64,000 bases of DNA from Planctomycetota bacterium (GTDB lineage Bacteria > Planctomycetota > Uabimicrobiia > Uabimicrobiales > Uabimicrobiaceae). This document shows positions 1 through 9,074 of the stretch, piece by piece. The number at the start of each line of letters is the position of its first letter. Position 1 is the first letter of the stretch. Below the pieces are notes generated by a model. The model had not been told where the DNA came from and searched no databases. It saw only the letters and a list, made by a program, of their open reading frames with translations. The position numbers were made by a program, and so were the translations under genes. The DNA lies in assembly GCA_029260735.1 (NCBI GenBank), contig JAJDCR010000087.1:83568-147567 (forward strand), written 5' to 3'.

Positions 1-172
1 CATCTCGAACATAGCTACGCTTGGCAACACGTTTTAAAAGAAAAAGGTAGGCTTCTTCTCCTAAATCCTTAAGCAATGGATTGTCGCGCATAAAACGATG
101 TTTTTCATCGTTAGCCATTTCGTCTAAGGTGTTTAAGGTCGCGCGTTGGATCAATTTTTGAAAAAACTTCAT
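1..172 (-). CDS. Hypothetical protein, N-terminal fragment cut by the window edge
   Basis: An open frame starts at an ATG at 172 and runs off the left edge, giving 57 residues that begin MKFFQKLIQRATLNTLDEM. The start is supported by an AAGGA ribosome binding site 7 bases upstream. The visible part is charged and helical, with no signal peptide, membrane segment or recognisable motif. I do not recognise the family. It lies downstream of the ankyrin lipoprotein gene on the same strand, 92 bases away, so the two could be co-transcribed. Confidence 0.6.
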   Translation of the reverse strand, partial: MKFFQKLIQRATLNTLDEMANDEKHRFMRDNPLLKDLGEEAYLFLLKRVAKRSYVRD

Positions 173-264
173 GGCATAATCCTTCAGTAAAGGAAATTAA
201 AATGGTTTAGGCTGTGTTTTTGATGACAATCTTTTTACAGGAAAAGAGTTTCTTCTATTTAGTC

Positions 265-1113
265 CTAATCAAACTTTCCATACTCTCTAGTAGAAGAAGC
301 TTTAATCAAGTTAGCAACATCTTCATGTCCATGAGTTTGAGCGACTCGTATAGCTTGAATAAATCCCGTTTTGCTCACTCCTGCCTGTAGAAGAACTTTA
401 GCTACATTTACCTGTCCATTTTCTGCTGCAAGAATAAGAGCATTAATTCCTGATTTGGCTTTCACATTTAAATTGACTCCTTTGCCAATTAAGAACTTTG
501 TTATTTCTAAGTTCCCACCAGCAGCAGCAAACATTAGAGGAGTCCGTCCATCTTTTCGAGCCAAGTTAATATTTGCCCTTGCCTCTACTATTTTTTTGAC
601 CATTTCAAGATCTCCTCCTTGAACAGCTAAGGTCAAAGCGGTTTCTCCATCTTTATCTTTAAGGTTCAAATTGCTTCCTGCTTTAATCAAAATATGGGCG
701 ATATTTTTCTGTCTTGTTTGAAGAGCTGTATGGAGAGCAGACCTTCCCTCTAAATCTGTTTTATTTAAAGAAGCTCTTGCATTAACAAGAGTTTTTACCA
801 CTTCTTGTTTCCCTTTCTCCGTGGCTGCAATAAGAGGAGTTTTTTTGCTATAGTCTTCACTATCCAGATTAGCTCCTTTGTCAATTAGAATATTAATGGG
901 GGCAACACCACGAAACTCACTGGAGACGGAAGCAATATGTAATAGATTCCTTCCCTCTCCATCAGTAGTGTTAACATCTCCCCCCCCTTCGCCTAAAAGT
1001 TGTTCCAAGGATTCCAAATTTCCTTCATGAGCTGCCTGGATCAAGTCTCGAGAAACCGAACTACAACCGGTTAACAAAGCAGAAATTACCATCCAAAATA
1101 AAATTCGATTCAT
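265..1113 (-). CDS. Ankyrin-repeat lipoprotein
   Basis: The protein begins with a short hydrophobic signal and a lipobox (LLTGC), so it is probably a lipid-anchored envelope protein. The remainder is about seven ankyrin repeats, seen as recurring G-x-TPL/ALxxAxxxGxxxxVxxLL patterns with NAxxNxKDxxGxTAL turns. Such repeats bind protein partners, and no catalytic motif is visible. An in-frame ATG lies 21 bases upstream at 1134. I prefer 1113 because AAAAGG sits 6 bases before it and because the lipoprotein signal then begins at residue 1. Specific partner unknown. Confidence 0.85.
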   Translation of the reverse strand: MNRILFWMVISALLTGCSSVSRDLIQAAHEGNLESLEQLLGEGGGDVNTTDGEGRNLLHIASVSSEFRGVAPINILIDKGANLDSEDYSKKTPLIAATEKGKQEVVKTLVNARASLNKTDLEGRSALHTALQTRQKNIAHILIKAGSNLNLKDKDGETALTLAVQGGDLEMVKKIVEARANINLARKDGRTPLMFAAAGGNLEITKFLIGKGVNLNVKAKSGINALILAAENGQVNVAKVLLQAGVSKTGFIQAIRVAQTHGHEDVANLIKASSTREYGKFD

Positions 1114-1210
1114 ATGCATCCTTTTCAAAGTCAACCGAAGTTCTGTCGCTATTTCACCATTACTTTAGATAAACTATTTTAGTATTTGCTTTTTTTAAAT
1201 CAAATTTTTT

Positions 1211-1246
1211 CAAAGTTTTCTCGATAAAAAAATCGAGAAAACTTTG
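1211..1246. repeat. Perfect 15-bp inverted repeat between divergent genes
   Basis: The arms at 1211-1225 and 1232-1246 are exact complements around a six-A loop. There is no clear T-run on either side, and both flanking genes point away, so it is not an obvious terminator for either. The right arm lies just upstream of a TATACT at 1268-1273 that could be the -10 box of the plus-strand gene at 1345. A regulatory role is therefore possible. Confidence 0.55.
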
Positions 1247-1344
1247 CTATCCAGTAGGTCAATGTTTTATACTATCTTTCTCTAAAACAACCAGAAATGA
1301 ATTCTGCCAAAAAATTTTGAGGATGGAAAAGACAGATTGCCATT

Positions 1345-2385
1345 ATGGATAATACCTCACCACGGGAAAGTTCCCTCGAAGAGAATGACAACGAGATAGA
1401 TTTAGCAACTTGGCTGGGATTAGTGGAAAAAATTTTTCTCAGAGTTCGTCAAAGATTGCAGCAAAAAATCACTACTCTTACCCCCGCTCTTTACAATCAT
1501 CATCGCGATGGTGAGATGCCCTCTGCCGAGATGATTGTGAAAAAATCAGGGCTTTCTTGGAACCAAGTTCTTAGCTTGCTCAGTCTTTCTCCTGCCTTAG
1601 CCAAAAATACTTTAGCAAGGCTAAGCAACACTCTTCAACTGCTCGAAAAAAGAATCTTAAGAAAACTTAGATTAGGTTGGGACGAAAAGAGTGTTTTGGT
1701 CTCCAAGTCTTCCAAAAAAATGCGACCCGATTCTCTTTGTATGGAAGAAATATATCTTCACAACCAAAGAATATTAGCCCTAGATGTAAAGCTCTCTTTG
1801 ACTAGCGCTCCGATCACTATCTATAAGTATCTGCCCATTTTTGAGCAAGGTCTCCGCGAGCAAACCGCTCTAACTCATCAACAGACTTTTTTTCCTGAGT
1901 GGTTACCCAAAAATGCGGTTAACGTAGAGCTTGTTCAGCACGTATACGATGATGGACAGCTAGGTCTCTATTTTGAGAACAACATACTCTATATCTGCTA
2001 TTTAATTGGTTGGCAAACGAAAAATCTAATGCCAGGAGCAGAAGTTTTGTCTCTACAAAACCCCGAAGGAAGCAAGAAAAACGGACGCAAAAAACTTCCC
2101 TCCGACATGGAAGTGCGTTTTATCCCCTTTGCTAAGCTCCCTAAACTATACTGCGAGATAGCAGGTATCACCTACACTCCAGAAATACAAAAAGAAATGC
2201 AAGCGCTTCTCGACATTGCTGATGTCATTAAAAAAATTGTCCTAACCACCCCTCCCGAAGCCGCTCTCCTGAGCGAAGAAATCTACAATATCGTAAAAAA
2301 TCCCGAAGACCTAAGTGACCAAGCTATGCTCGCCCGCGTTTGTCAGCTAATTTCTTCCGAAGAGCAGGAAAGCTGGTCTTTCTGA
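1345..2385 (+). CDS. Hypothetical protein, 346 residues, soluble
   Basis: I do not recognise this protein. It is probably cytoplasmic: there is no signal peptide or membrane helix. The N-terminus is acidic (about residues 1-22). Residues about 55-110 are helical and include a possible helix-turn-helix-like stretch (SAEMIVKKSGLSWNQVLSLL), suggesting DNA or protein binding without proving it. The middle is mixed alpha/beta and the C-terminus helical. It stands alone between a divergent ankyrin lipoprotein gene and a PEP-CTERM gene. The start is the first ATG in frame, with an AGGATGG sequence rather far upstream. Confidence 0.6.
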   Translation: MDNTSPRESSLEENDNEIDLATWLGLVEKIFLRVRQRLQQKITTLTPALYNHHRDGEMPSAEMIVKKSGLSWNQVLSLLSLSPALAKNTLARLSNTLQLLEKRILRKLRLGWDEKSVLVSKSSKKMRPDSLCMEEIYLHNQRILALDVKLSLTSAPITIYKYLPIFEQGLREQTALTHQQTFFPEWLPKNAVNVELVQHVYDDGQLGLYFENNILYICYLIGWQTKNLMPGAEVLSLQNPEGSKKNGRKKLPSDMEVRFIPFAKLPKLYCEIAGITYTPEIQKEMQALLDIADVIKKIVLTTPPEAALLSEEIYNIVKNPEDLSDQAMLARVCQLISSEEQESWSF

Positions 2386-2403
2386 GAAAAGGGCTGTCTG
2401 GAT

Positions 2404-2450
2404 TGCAAATTATGTGTATAAAAGTAAGGGTTAAACCCCCTAGCTACGTT
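2404..2450. repeat. Dispersed repeat fragment (GTATAAAAGTAAGGGTT family)
   Basis: The segment TATGTGTATAAAAGTAAGGG, then a short AACCCC palindromic half, closely matches TATGCGTATAAAAGTAAGGG at about 29813-29845. The second copy sits next to a larger AACCC-type palindrome. Shared non-coding sequence at two distant intergenic sites marks a dispersed repeat family. Confidence 0.5.
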
Positions 2451-2623
2451 CCCCAGGATTTGCCCATCTCCTGTATAGTAAAAATATTTGACTTATTTAA
2501 ATTAATAATATTGGTATTACCTCTATAAATAAAGTACAATCACTCTATACATTTATATTAGTAATGACGAACATTTCTTGCCATTAGGATAACCTTAATT
2601 TTATAAGTAGGAGTTATGGAACA

Positions 2624-3184
2624 ATGAAGTTTATAATTCGTTTATCTGCCATTTTTTTTATATTAATAGGCTTGTCTCAAGCCGCCATGGCAATCACCTT
2701 AGACTTTGATGACGGATCATCAGGAACACCTCTTGGTAGTGATTACAATGGATTTGATTTTTCCAATTCTGCATCTGTTCAATTTTTTAAAATAAACGCG
2801 GCTGCACACAGTGGCGACAGCGTACTTCTCCGGAATAACCGCACCAGCAACCCTATCATCATTAGAAAAACGGGCGGGGGAACCTTTAACTTTATCGATA
2901 CTTTTATCAAAGATCACGATAGCTCCGGCATCAGCGGACAAGTTATTGGAAAATTGAATGGGGGCACTATTAACACTGCCAACTTTACGACTTCAGGTAG
3001 CTCATTTACTCAAATAATTGGTAATTTTTCTGGAATTGATGAGTTGGTATTCCAGGCAAATGGTGCCAGTGTAATCGAACTAGATGACCTAACTCTTAAT
3101 GACACACCAGTTGTTCCTGAGCCTTCTTCTTTTATTCTTTTTGGCTTCGCTGCCCTTGCTTTTGGCCTTCGTAAACGCTTCTAA
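2624..3184 (+). CDS. PEP-CTERM sorting domain protein, 186 residues
   Basis: A secreted protein of unknown function. A signal peptide (residues 1-23, ending AMA) precedes a beta-rich region low in charge and rich in Ser, Thr, Asn and Gly. The C-terminus has the PEP-CTERM layout: VPEPSS near residue 163, a short hydrophobic helix and a final RKRF. In this family the exosortase cuts the tail and passes the protein to the envelope or extracellular matrix; no exosortase gene is in this window. The start has a GGAG site 10 bases upstream. It is monocistronic, with a bidirectional terminator just downstream. Confidence 0.9.
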   Translation: MKFIIRLSAIFFILIGLSQAAMAITLDFDDGSSGTPLGSDYNGFDFSNSASVQFFKINAAAHSGDSVLLRNNRTSNPIIIRKTGGGTFNFIDTFIKDHDSSGISGQVIGKLNGGTINTANFTTSGSSFTQIIGNFSGIDELVFQANGASVIELDDLTLNDTPVVPEPSSFILFGFAALAFGLRKRF

Positions 3185-3270
3185 ATACATAAAGTTGATA
3201 TTTTAACATCAGAAAATACGATGAGCCTGGGCAAACACTCTCATTCCTTTCCGTTTGAGCGAACAAAAAA

Positions 3271-3307
3271 AGCAGTCTTGCTACTTTTAGCAAGGCTGCT
3301 TTTTTTG
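3271..3307. terminator. Bidirectional intrinsic terminator
   Basis: A 12-bp stem (arms 3271-3282 and 3289-3300, one mismatch) is flanked by seven A on the left and seven T on the right. It therefore terminates in both directions. It lies between the convergent PEP-CTERM gene and the kinase-FGE gene. Confidence 0.9.
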
Positions 3308-3360
3308 TCAGCCGAATTGGCATTCGGCCTCGTTTCTCCAGGTAATTGAAGAGTTGGAAT

Positions 3361-5307
3361 TCAAGGTTCGGATGCATTGCAGGAAAAACGAAAGCCAATG
3401 TATGAAAGTCCATAATCATTGCCTTCGCTATAGCGAAAAGCACTTTGGCAGCTCTTAAGGTAATCATGCCAGTAACCTCCGCGAATTATTCGCCTTGATC
3501 CTTTTTTACATATGGGATTAACGCTGCCGTTAACATATGTATCTGTCACTACCTTGTCATTTTTCTTTTCACAATAATCCTCGCACCATTCATAGAGATT
3601 GCCACTCATATCGTATAAGCCCCAACTATTGGGTAATTTCCGTTTTACTTCATGAACATATATTGTGATATCGTTATAAGTTCTTGTTTTATACCAAGCG
3701 TAATCGTCTATTTTTTTACGACTACGATCATCGTCTCCCCAATAAAACTGGGCTAAAGTTCCTGCTCTGCATGCATATTCCCACTGTGCTTCTGTTGGCA
3801 AAGCAAATTTTCCTGGTAGTTCAGGTAAAAATTGTCTCTTTACGGCATCCCAGCTTACATAACTTGCTGCATGGCGAGAATTATCTTTTGATCCATACTC
3901 CCCATCCCAGGGCCTTTCTGCTGTTACTTTATACCACTGTTGCTCTGTTATTTCTGTTATGCTTAAGTAAAATGCTTCACTTAGCAATACATCATGTTGC
4001 TTTTCTTCTTCATAATTTTTATCAGATTTAGGAGATCCCATTAGAAATTTTCCCGGAGGAATTAAGATCATTTCAAATTCACTACCGTTTACACTAAATT
4101 TCTTAACCAAATCAAGTTCTTTGTACTGGGCATACCAAAGTTGATAACTCTTAGCATGTTTCACCTGCTCATCATGAGAAAATCTTTGCCAAGTTTGACA
4201 AGTAAAATCAATAACACCTTTCTTCTGATCCCAACAAGCTTTCCAACTACTTTGTTTCCAACCTGTTGGCATAGTAATTTTACTTTTTTCCGCAATCTTA
4301 TGAACAACAGATTTTTCTATAATCTTCTTATCAATAGATTTTTTTGGGTTAAGTATTAAATACGTCACTCCAATTAATAAAATTATGCTAACAATGGCAA
4401 TTGTATAATGTTTTGTCCATCGCCTTGTTTTCCCAGTTATAGATTTTCCGATAATCAAACTATCTAAATCTTGGGCTAATTTTTTTGCATTTTCGTAGCG
4501 ATTTACTTTCTTTTTAGCAAGAGCCTTAAAACATATATAATCCAAATCTTTAGCTTGGCGACTTTTTACTAAAGTGCTAGGTGGTTGAATCGGATCTTGA
4601 GTAATTTTTTTTAATAATGTAAAAGTTGCATTGTCATAATGAGGAACTCTTCCTGTGACAATTTGATAAACTATAGCACCTAGAGAATAAATATCACTGC
4701 GCTGATCTATTTCGCGATGCCTTCCTTCTGCTTGTTCTGGTGGCATATATAAAAGTGTACCCATTATCATTCCTGTCTTGGAAAGCTTTTTATCGCTATT
4801 TAGCGTTTTTGCCAGTCCAAAATCCATAACATAAGGTTCCCCTTTTTTATCGATCATAATATTGGCAGGCTTAAGATCACGATGGACGATTCCATTTTGG
4901 TGCGCATAATACATCGCCTCACAAACTTTTTTCATTATAGTTAAGCTTTTGCTCTGATTAAGTTTCTTTGAAGTAATCATTTCTTTAAAGGAAAGGCCAT
5001 CAATACAATCCATAGTAAAAAAAGCTATTCCATTTTCACATCCAATTTCATAAACACGTACAATATTGGGGTGGATTAATTTAGCTGTAGCACGAGCTTC
5101 TATCAAAAACCTTTGCATCTGTTTTTCATTTGCTTGGTTTTGAGAAATAAGGACCTTAAGAGCGACTACTCTCTCTAATTTGGTATCAAATGCTTTATAG
5201 ACGCAGCCCATACCACCGCGTCCCAGTTCTGCTAATATTTTAAAATGAGCAAAGGTCTTAAGAGTAGCAGTATCTTGGTGTGAAGTAGATTGGTCTTTAT
5301 CAGCCAC
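3361..5307 (-). CDS. Ser/Thr protein kinase fused to a formylglycine-generating-enzyme-like (SUMF1) domain
   Basis: Residues about 20-285 form a Hanks-type kinase: glycine loop GRGGMG, catalytic HRDLKPAN, DFGLAK and the activation-segment MPPEQAEG are all present, so it should be active. One membrane helix at about 305-322 separates it from residues about 400-645, an FGE/sulfatase-modifying-factor fold (MVLIPPGKFLMGS-like start, W-DA-P-VSW core, LPTEAQWEYACRAG, YDMSGNLYEWCED, RGGYW, GFR end). In such fusions the FGE-like part is usually a ligand-binding or C-type-lectin-like sensor, not an enzyme. The kinase is cytoplasmic and the sensor outside. The start codon is GTG with AAGGA upstream. 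Single gene. Confidence 0.9.
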   Translation of the reverse strand: MADKDQSTSHQDTATLKTFAHFKILAELGRGGMGCVYKAFDTKLERVVALKVLISQNQANEKQMQRFLIEARATAKLIHPNIVRVYEIGCENGIAFFTMDCIDGLSFKEMITSKKLNQSKSLTIMKKVCEAMYYAHQNGIVHRDLKPANIMIDKKGEPYVMDFGLAKTLNSDKKLSKTGMIMGTLLYMPPEQAEGRHREIDQRSDIYSLGAIVYQIVTGRVPHYDNATFTLLKKITQDPIQPPSTLVKSRQAKDLDYICFKALAKKKVNRYENAKKLAQDLDSLIIGKSITGKTRRWTKHYTIAIVSIILLIGVTYLILNPKKSIDKKIIEKSVVHKIAEKSKITMPTGWKQSSWKACWDQKKGVIDFTCQTWQRFSHDEQVKHAKSYQLWYAQYKELDLVKKFSVNGSEFEMILIPPGKFLMGSPKSDKNYEEEKQHDVLLSEAFYLSITEITEQQWYKVTAERPWDGEYGSKDNSRHAASYVSWDAVKRQFLPELPGKFALPTEAQWEYACRAGTLAQFYWGDDDRSRKKIDDYAWYKTRTYNDITIYVHEVKRKLPNSWGLYDMSGNLYEWCEDYCEKKNDKVVTDTYVNGSVNPICKKGSRRIIRGGYWHDYLKSCQSAFRYSEGNDYGLSYIGFRFSCNASEP

Positions 5308-5359
5308 AATTGTTTTCCTTATTTTTAAAATGGATCTTCCCTGTGATTAAACGAAAAAA

Positions 5360-5396
5360 GCGATAACATTTATCAGAAAATGTTATCGCCTTTTTG
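5360..5396 (-). terminator. Intrinsic terminator of the PEP-CTERM gene at 5439
   Basis: An 11-bp perfect stem (5360-5370 with 5379-5389) is followed on the minus strand by CTTTTTTCG. It lies between the stop of the upstream PEP-CTERM gene and the start of the kinase-FGE gene, so the kinase needs its own promoter. A T-run on the other side could let it act both ways. Confidence 0.8.
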
Positions 5397-5438
5397 ACTG
5401 GAACATTTGTCTTGCTAACAAAAGTTGCCAGATAAAAA

Positions 5439-6023
5439 TTAAGATTTTTGTCGAACAACAAAAGCCATTAATGCTATGCCCAAGAAAACGATGGAAGCTG
5501 GCTCAGGTACAGCAGCAGCTTCATTAACAACTATATTATCAAATATAAATTGGGCAGGGTTCCCCCCTCTTTGAGCTAACATAGAGAAAGAAGTCAAGTT
5601 AGTGAAAGACGAAAGGTTAAATGTGTCGAAGGCCTGTCCATTAAAGTTTACAGTGGTGCTAACAGTGCCTCCTCCCAGTTTTTGTCCTGTAACTAAAAGA
5701 GAAGTAGCACCATTGCTGTTATTTCTAGCTCCAGCGTCAAAAGATTGGACAGAGAAAGCCCCTCCGCTTATTAGAGCCATTATAGGATTAGAAATGGAGC
5801 TATTTTCGATAATCGCTGGGGTAGTGTTACTTGCTATAATACCTGGGTTACAGGAAAAGAAAATGGAGGTAGAATTTCCTTGAGTAAATTGAAACCCTTG
5901 CGATGTAATGCTCGTACTTAGCCCATTACAATTCCCTGTGGGAATTTCTTCAAAATCTAAAACTATAGCACTTACAGATGGCAATAGCATAGCAAATATC
6001 ATTAAACAAATGAGAATTCTCAT
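5439..6023 (-). CDS. PEP-CTERM sorting domain protein, 194 residues
   Basis: A secreted protein with a signal peptide (MRILICLMIFAMLLPSVSA) and a beta-rich body of about 145 residues beginning VLDFEEIPTGN. That opening is common in secreted PEP-CTERM proteins. The tail has AVPEPAS, a hydrophobic helix and a terminal basic RQKS. It has no catalytic signature and probably serves as a surface or matrix component processed by an exosortase encoded elsewhere. AAAGGA lies 7 bases before the ATG. A terminator follows the stop. Confidence 0.9.
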   Translation of the reverse strand: MRILICLMIFAMLLPSVSAIVLDFEEIPTGNCNGLSTSITSQGFQFTQGNSTSIFFSCNPGIIASNTTPAIIENSSISNPIMALISGGAFSVQSFDAGARNNSNGATSLLVTGQKLGGGTVSTTVNFNGQAFDTFNLSSFTNLTSFSMLAQRGGNPAQFIFDNIVVNEAAAVPEPASIVFLGIALMAFVVRQKS

Positions 6024-6228
6024 GGTGTTTTCCTTTAGTAGAAAGATTATAAACAGAAAATATTTAGCCCTATCCCATTTGTCGCAACTGTATAATTTCT
6101 GAGAGGTAAAGATTAGTTTAGTATACAGTATATTTGTAGAAAAGTATAATGTTTTATATAAATATTATACTTCAAAAAAAACATAAAAGATGATCAACTA
6201 AGTCAATAAAATAATAGCTTAAACTATC

Positions 6229-6987
6229 CTACCAAAGTTTTCGATTCACCTTGGTGTCTTCCATCAAGCTCGGGAAAAAGACATTATCTCTGCGGTCATT
6301 GGCATGGACAGAGAAGACCTTGTGAATTTTGTAGTTATAATCGTTTTCAAAATCGAGCATTTTATCAATGGCTCTTAGTCGGGCTTGTTTGCTAACAGCA
6401 GTTCTTTTGCCGTCGTGAACAGAGCGAATGGTGTTGAGCTCCCAATCTCCTGAGAAAACAGCTCCGCGAAATATCACAAAAGTATCGGTCCAGCTATGTT
6501 TGGGGGCGTGGACGAGGTGGAGGGTTTCTCCTCCTAGATTGAGTGACTTGCTTTCGTCAAAGTAGCGGACTTGTTTTTGGCACTGAAGAAGAGATTGGGA
6601 TTTTGTTTTTTTCTTTTTAAAGGCTTCTTTTAGGTAATCTCGCAGCTCGGTGTTGCAATTGCGGTTGGTTCGAAAGCCTTTTTGCAAATAGAGGAGTGCT
6701 TGGGGAAAATATTCTAAGAACTCTCTTACTGTTTTGCTTGTAATGTGATCGTTATGAGCGTGGGTACAGAAAAGATATTTAATTTTAATGCCCCACTTTT
6801 TACTTTCTTCTAAGGCTAATTTAGCGGGAGACTCTTCCCCTTTTAGGTAAGGGGGCAGCTCTAAAATAGCTCCTTCTTGGTTATGGACCAAAAGCCAAGA
6901 GCCGGTCTTTAGTTTATTAAACTGTCCTAAGAGGTAGATTCCATCACTCCATTTTTTCATACCATGAACCTTTTCTAAGCTAACCAT
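6229..6987 (-). CDS. MBL-fold metallo-hydrolase
   Basis: A metallo-beta-lactamase-fold hydrolase of 252 residues. The metal-binding signature HAHNDH lies at residues 76-81 (H76, H78, D80, H81). Further metal ligands are plausible at the His of LVHAPKHS, the Asp of FSGDWE and the His of FSVHAND. The substrate is unknown; hydrolases with this core act on thioesters, lactones, phosphodiesters or nucleic acids. No signal peptide. Its start overlaps the end of the S9 peptidase gene by 13 bases and has AGGAG upstream inside that gene, so translation is coupled. Last gene of a five-gene operon. Confidence 0.85.
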   Translation of the reverse strand: MVSLEKVHGMKKWSDGIYLLGQFNKLKTGSWLLVHNQEGAILELPPYLKGEESPAKLALEESKKWGIKIKYLFCTHAHNDHITSKTVREFLEYFPQALLYLQKGFRTNRNCNTELRDYLKEAFKKKKTKSQSLLQCQKQVRYFDESKSLNLGGETLHLVHAPKHSWTDTFVIFRGAVFSGDWELNTIRSVHDGKRTAVSKQARLRAIDKMLDFENDYNYKIHKVFSVHANDRRDNVFFPSLMEDTKVNRKLW

Positions 6988-9065
6988 TTATCTAACCACT
7001 CCTGAATCAGATGTAACCTTGCAATGCGGCGGTCGGTTCTTCCATTTCGACTTAAATTATGATCCGAATGGGGAAAGCGGGCAAAGATGGTTTCTACATT
7101 TGTTGACTTCAGTGCCATGTAGTACTGTTCGGCTTGCTCCAGCGGAGTTCGGTGATCGCTTTCGCTATGAATAATCAAAGTGGGAGTTTTCACTTGGGCA
7201 GCGTACTTTAGAGGAGAGAGGTCCCAAAGAAGATCAGGCTCTTCTATGAGAGGGAATTTTTTTTGAAAATAGATCCGAAACATGATATTAAAGTCAGAGG
7301 TTCCCACTAAGCTCAATAAGTTATAGACTCCTCTTTCCGCAATGGCGGCCTTAAAGCGATTTGTTTTCGAAGTCATACGAGCGGCCATAAAACCACCATA
7401 GCTTCCTCCTGCCACCCCTAAGCGCTCAGAATCTAAACTAGGGTAGCGAGCGAGAGCCTCATCGACAAAGGACATTTGGTCGTCAAAATCAGGGATTCCC
7501 CAGTTGCGGTTTAATTTAACGCAAAAGTCACGTCCATACCCATGGCTTCCATGAGGGTTACAGTATAAGACAAAGTACCCTTGAGAAGCTAAGAATTGGA
7601 ACTCATGAAAGATGCTGTTGCTATACTGGGCAATAGGACCTCCATGAATATAAAGGACACCTGGATATTTTTTTTCGGGCTGATATTGGTAGGGTTTCAG
7701 AACCCAACCGTGAATTTTTTGTTTACTCTCCCCTACGGTCGAAAATAAAGTAGCAGTAGGAAACATTTGTCGCTTGTCGAGCCAAGAATTAAAATGAGTC
7801 TTAGCTTTAGCAGAGACGTTATATCGACCTGGGAAGTTTTCTTTTGCGCCGTTTTTCAGATCGTTTTTCAGATTGTTTTTCAGGTTAAGAGGAAGTACTT
7901 TTCCTGGAGATGCAAAATCACTGAAAAGAACCGCTCCTTTTTCAAAATCATCAGAAAAACCAAAGTCGAGAACGACACCATTAGGAGAATCCAGTTTGAT
8001 TATCTTCTGAGTCTGAATATCTATCTCGACCAAGCGACTGTTGCCCATATCTACACAAACAGAGTACAAGCTCTTGTTATCTGGCCCCCACTGTAGATTT
8101 AAGCCATTTTTGGGCAACCCCCAGGTATCATTAATGCTAAAGTTAAAAAAGGTACGATCTATGGACTCGGTTATATTGACAGGTTTAGCATCAGAGTCTT
8201 CTAGCGAAAATAAAAAGACATCGCTATTTTCCGTAAGCCCATAGAGAACACTTTTATTTCCCACAAAAGCGACATATTTCCCATCTGAGGAAGGTCTGGC
8301 CAAATTGGCTTCCCCTTCCCAGTCAAAGAGTTTTTCACTTTTTCCGCCGGTAGCAGATACTTTCCAAATGTCATTGCGCCCGAAATCCCAGTTATGATCG
8401 CGTGGAGTGCCATTTCCGCAAAAGAAAATCGTTTGGCCATCAGCACTATAAGAGGGGTTAATACAACTGAAGTTTTCGTTGGTCAAAGCTTGGCCTTCGC
8501 CACTTTGGGCATCTATTCGCCATACTTGGAAGTGGTTCAGAGAAAGAATTTCTCCCCGCTCTCCTTTGTAAAACATTCGGTCAATCAAGTAGTGGGTAGG
8601 AGCCGCTTTTTCAGGTTGATTGTTCTCTTTTGCTTCTCTTATTAACTTTTGGTTAGCGTCTTCTTCTTGGAGACTAATTAAGAGTTCATCCCCTTTTTTT
8701 GACCAGGAAAGGCTTTGGACTTCTCCATGAAAATCTGTTAAAGCCCAACTTTCTCCCCCGTTGAGCCAAATCATGTGAATTTGGGTACTTCCTTCTCGGT
8801 TAGAAAGAAAAGCGACTTTATCTCCTTTGGGAGAAAAGCAGGGGTTGCGATCCATAAAGGTGCCTCGGGTCAATTGACGCTTAGTTCCATCTTCTAAGGA
8901 TATCAACCAGAGGTTGGAAAACTTTTTGTTTTCTTTACGAGCGGTTGCTTCGACAGTCACCACAGCAAAACGTCCGTCACGAGAAACATTCATTTCTAAA
9001 GGTTGCTCTAGCAAGTAGAGATCTTCTGCTTGTAAAGAATTACCTGATAACATAACACTGGACAT
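6975..9065 (-). CDS. S9 family prolyl oligopeptidase-type peptidase
   Basis: A 696-residue serine peptidase of the acylaminoacyl-peptidase/dipeptidyl-peptidase type. The first 420 or so residues form the beta-propeller (repeated TolB/WD-like SPKGDKVAFLSNREG and SSDGKYVAFVG strands). The C-terminal alpha/beta hydrolase carries the triad: Ser555 in GGSYGG, Asp637 in HSESDHRTP and His669 in FPHSDHNLS. No signal peptide is evident, so it is probably cytoplasmic and trims short peptides. The start has AGGGG 7 bases upstream. It sits 9 bases after the DUF58 gene in the same operon. Confidence 0.92.
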   Translation of the reverse strand: MSSVMLSGNSLQAEDLYLLEQPLEMNVSRDGRFAVVTVEATARKENKKFSNLWLISLEDGTKRQLTRGTFMDRNPCFSPKGDKVAFLSNREGSTQIHMIWLNGGESWALTDFHGEVQSLSWSKKGDELLISLQEEDANQKLIREAKENNQPEKAAPTHYLIDRMFYKGERGEILSLNHFQVWRIDAQSGEGQALTNENFSCINPSYSADGQTIFFCGNGTPRDHNWDFGRNDIWKVSATGGKSEKLFDWEGEANLARPSSDGKYVAFVGNKSVLYGLTENSDVFLFSLEDSDAKPVNITESIDRTFFNFSINDTWGLPKNGLNLQWGPDNKSLYSVCVDMGNSRLVEIDIQTQKIIKLDSPNGVVLDFGFSDDFEKGAVLFSDFASPGKVLPLNLKNNLKNDLKNGAKENFPGRYNVSAKAKTHFNSWLDKRQMFPTATLFSTVGESKQKIHGWVLKPYQYQPEKKYPGVLYIHGGPIAQYSNSIFHEFQFLASQGYFVLYCNPHGSHGYGRDFCVKLNRNWGIPDFDDQMSFVDEALARYPSLDSERLGVAGGSYGGFMAARMTSKTNRFKAAIAERGVYNLLSLVGTSDFNIMFRIYFQKKFPLIEEPDLLWDLSPLKYAAQVKTPTLIIHSESDHRTPLEQAEQYYMALKSTNVETIFARFPHSDHNLSRNGRTDRRIARLHLIQEWLDKWLA

Positions 9066-9074
9066 AAAAATCCC

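Noticed and set aside
3132..3467. 111-residue minus-strand ORF
   Set aside because: It crosses a bidirectional terminator and overlaps the ends of two real genes; no codon or motif support.
6145..6171. AT-rich inverted repeat (GTATAAT/ATTATAC)
   Set aside because: Short and almost pure A/T, so likely chance; not strong enough to call a terminator or operator.
7767..8244. Overlapping plus-strand ORFs inside the S9 peptidase gene
   Set aside because: They are antisense shadows of a complete, motif-rich gene.
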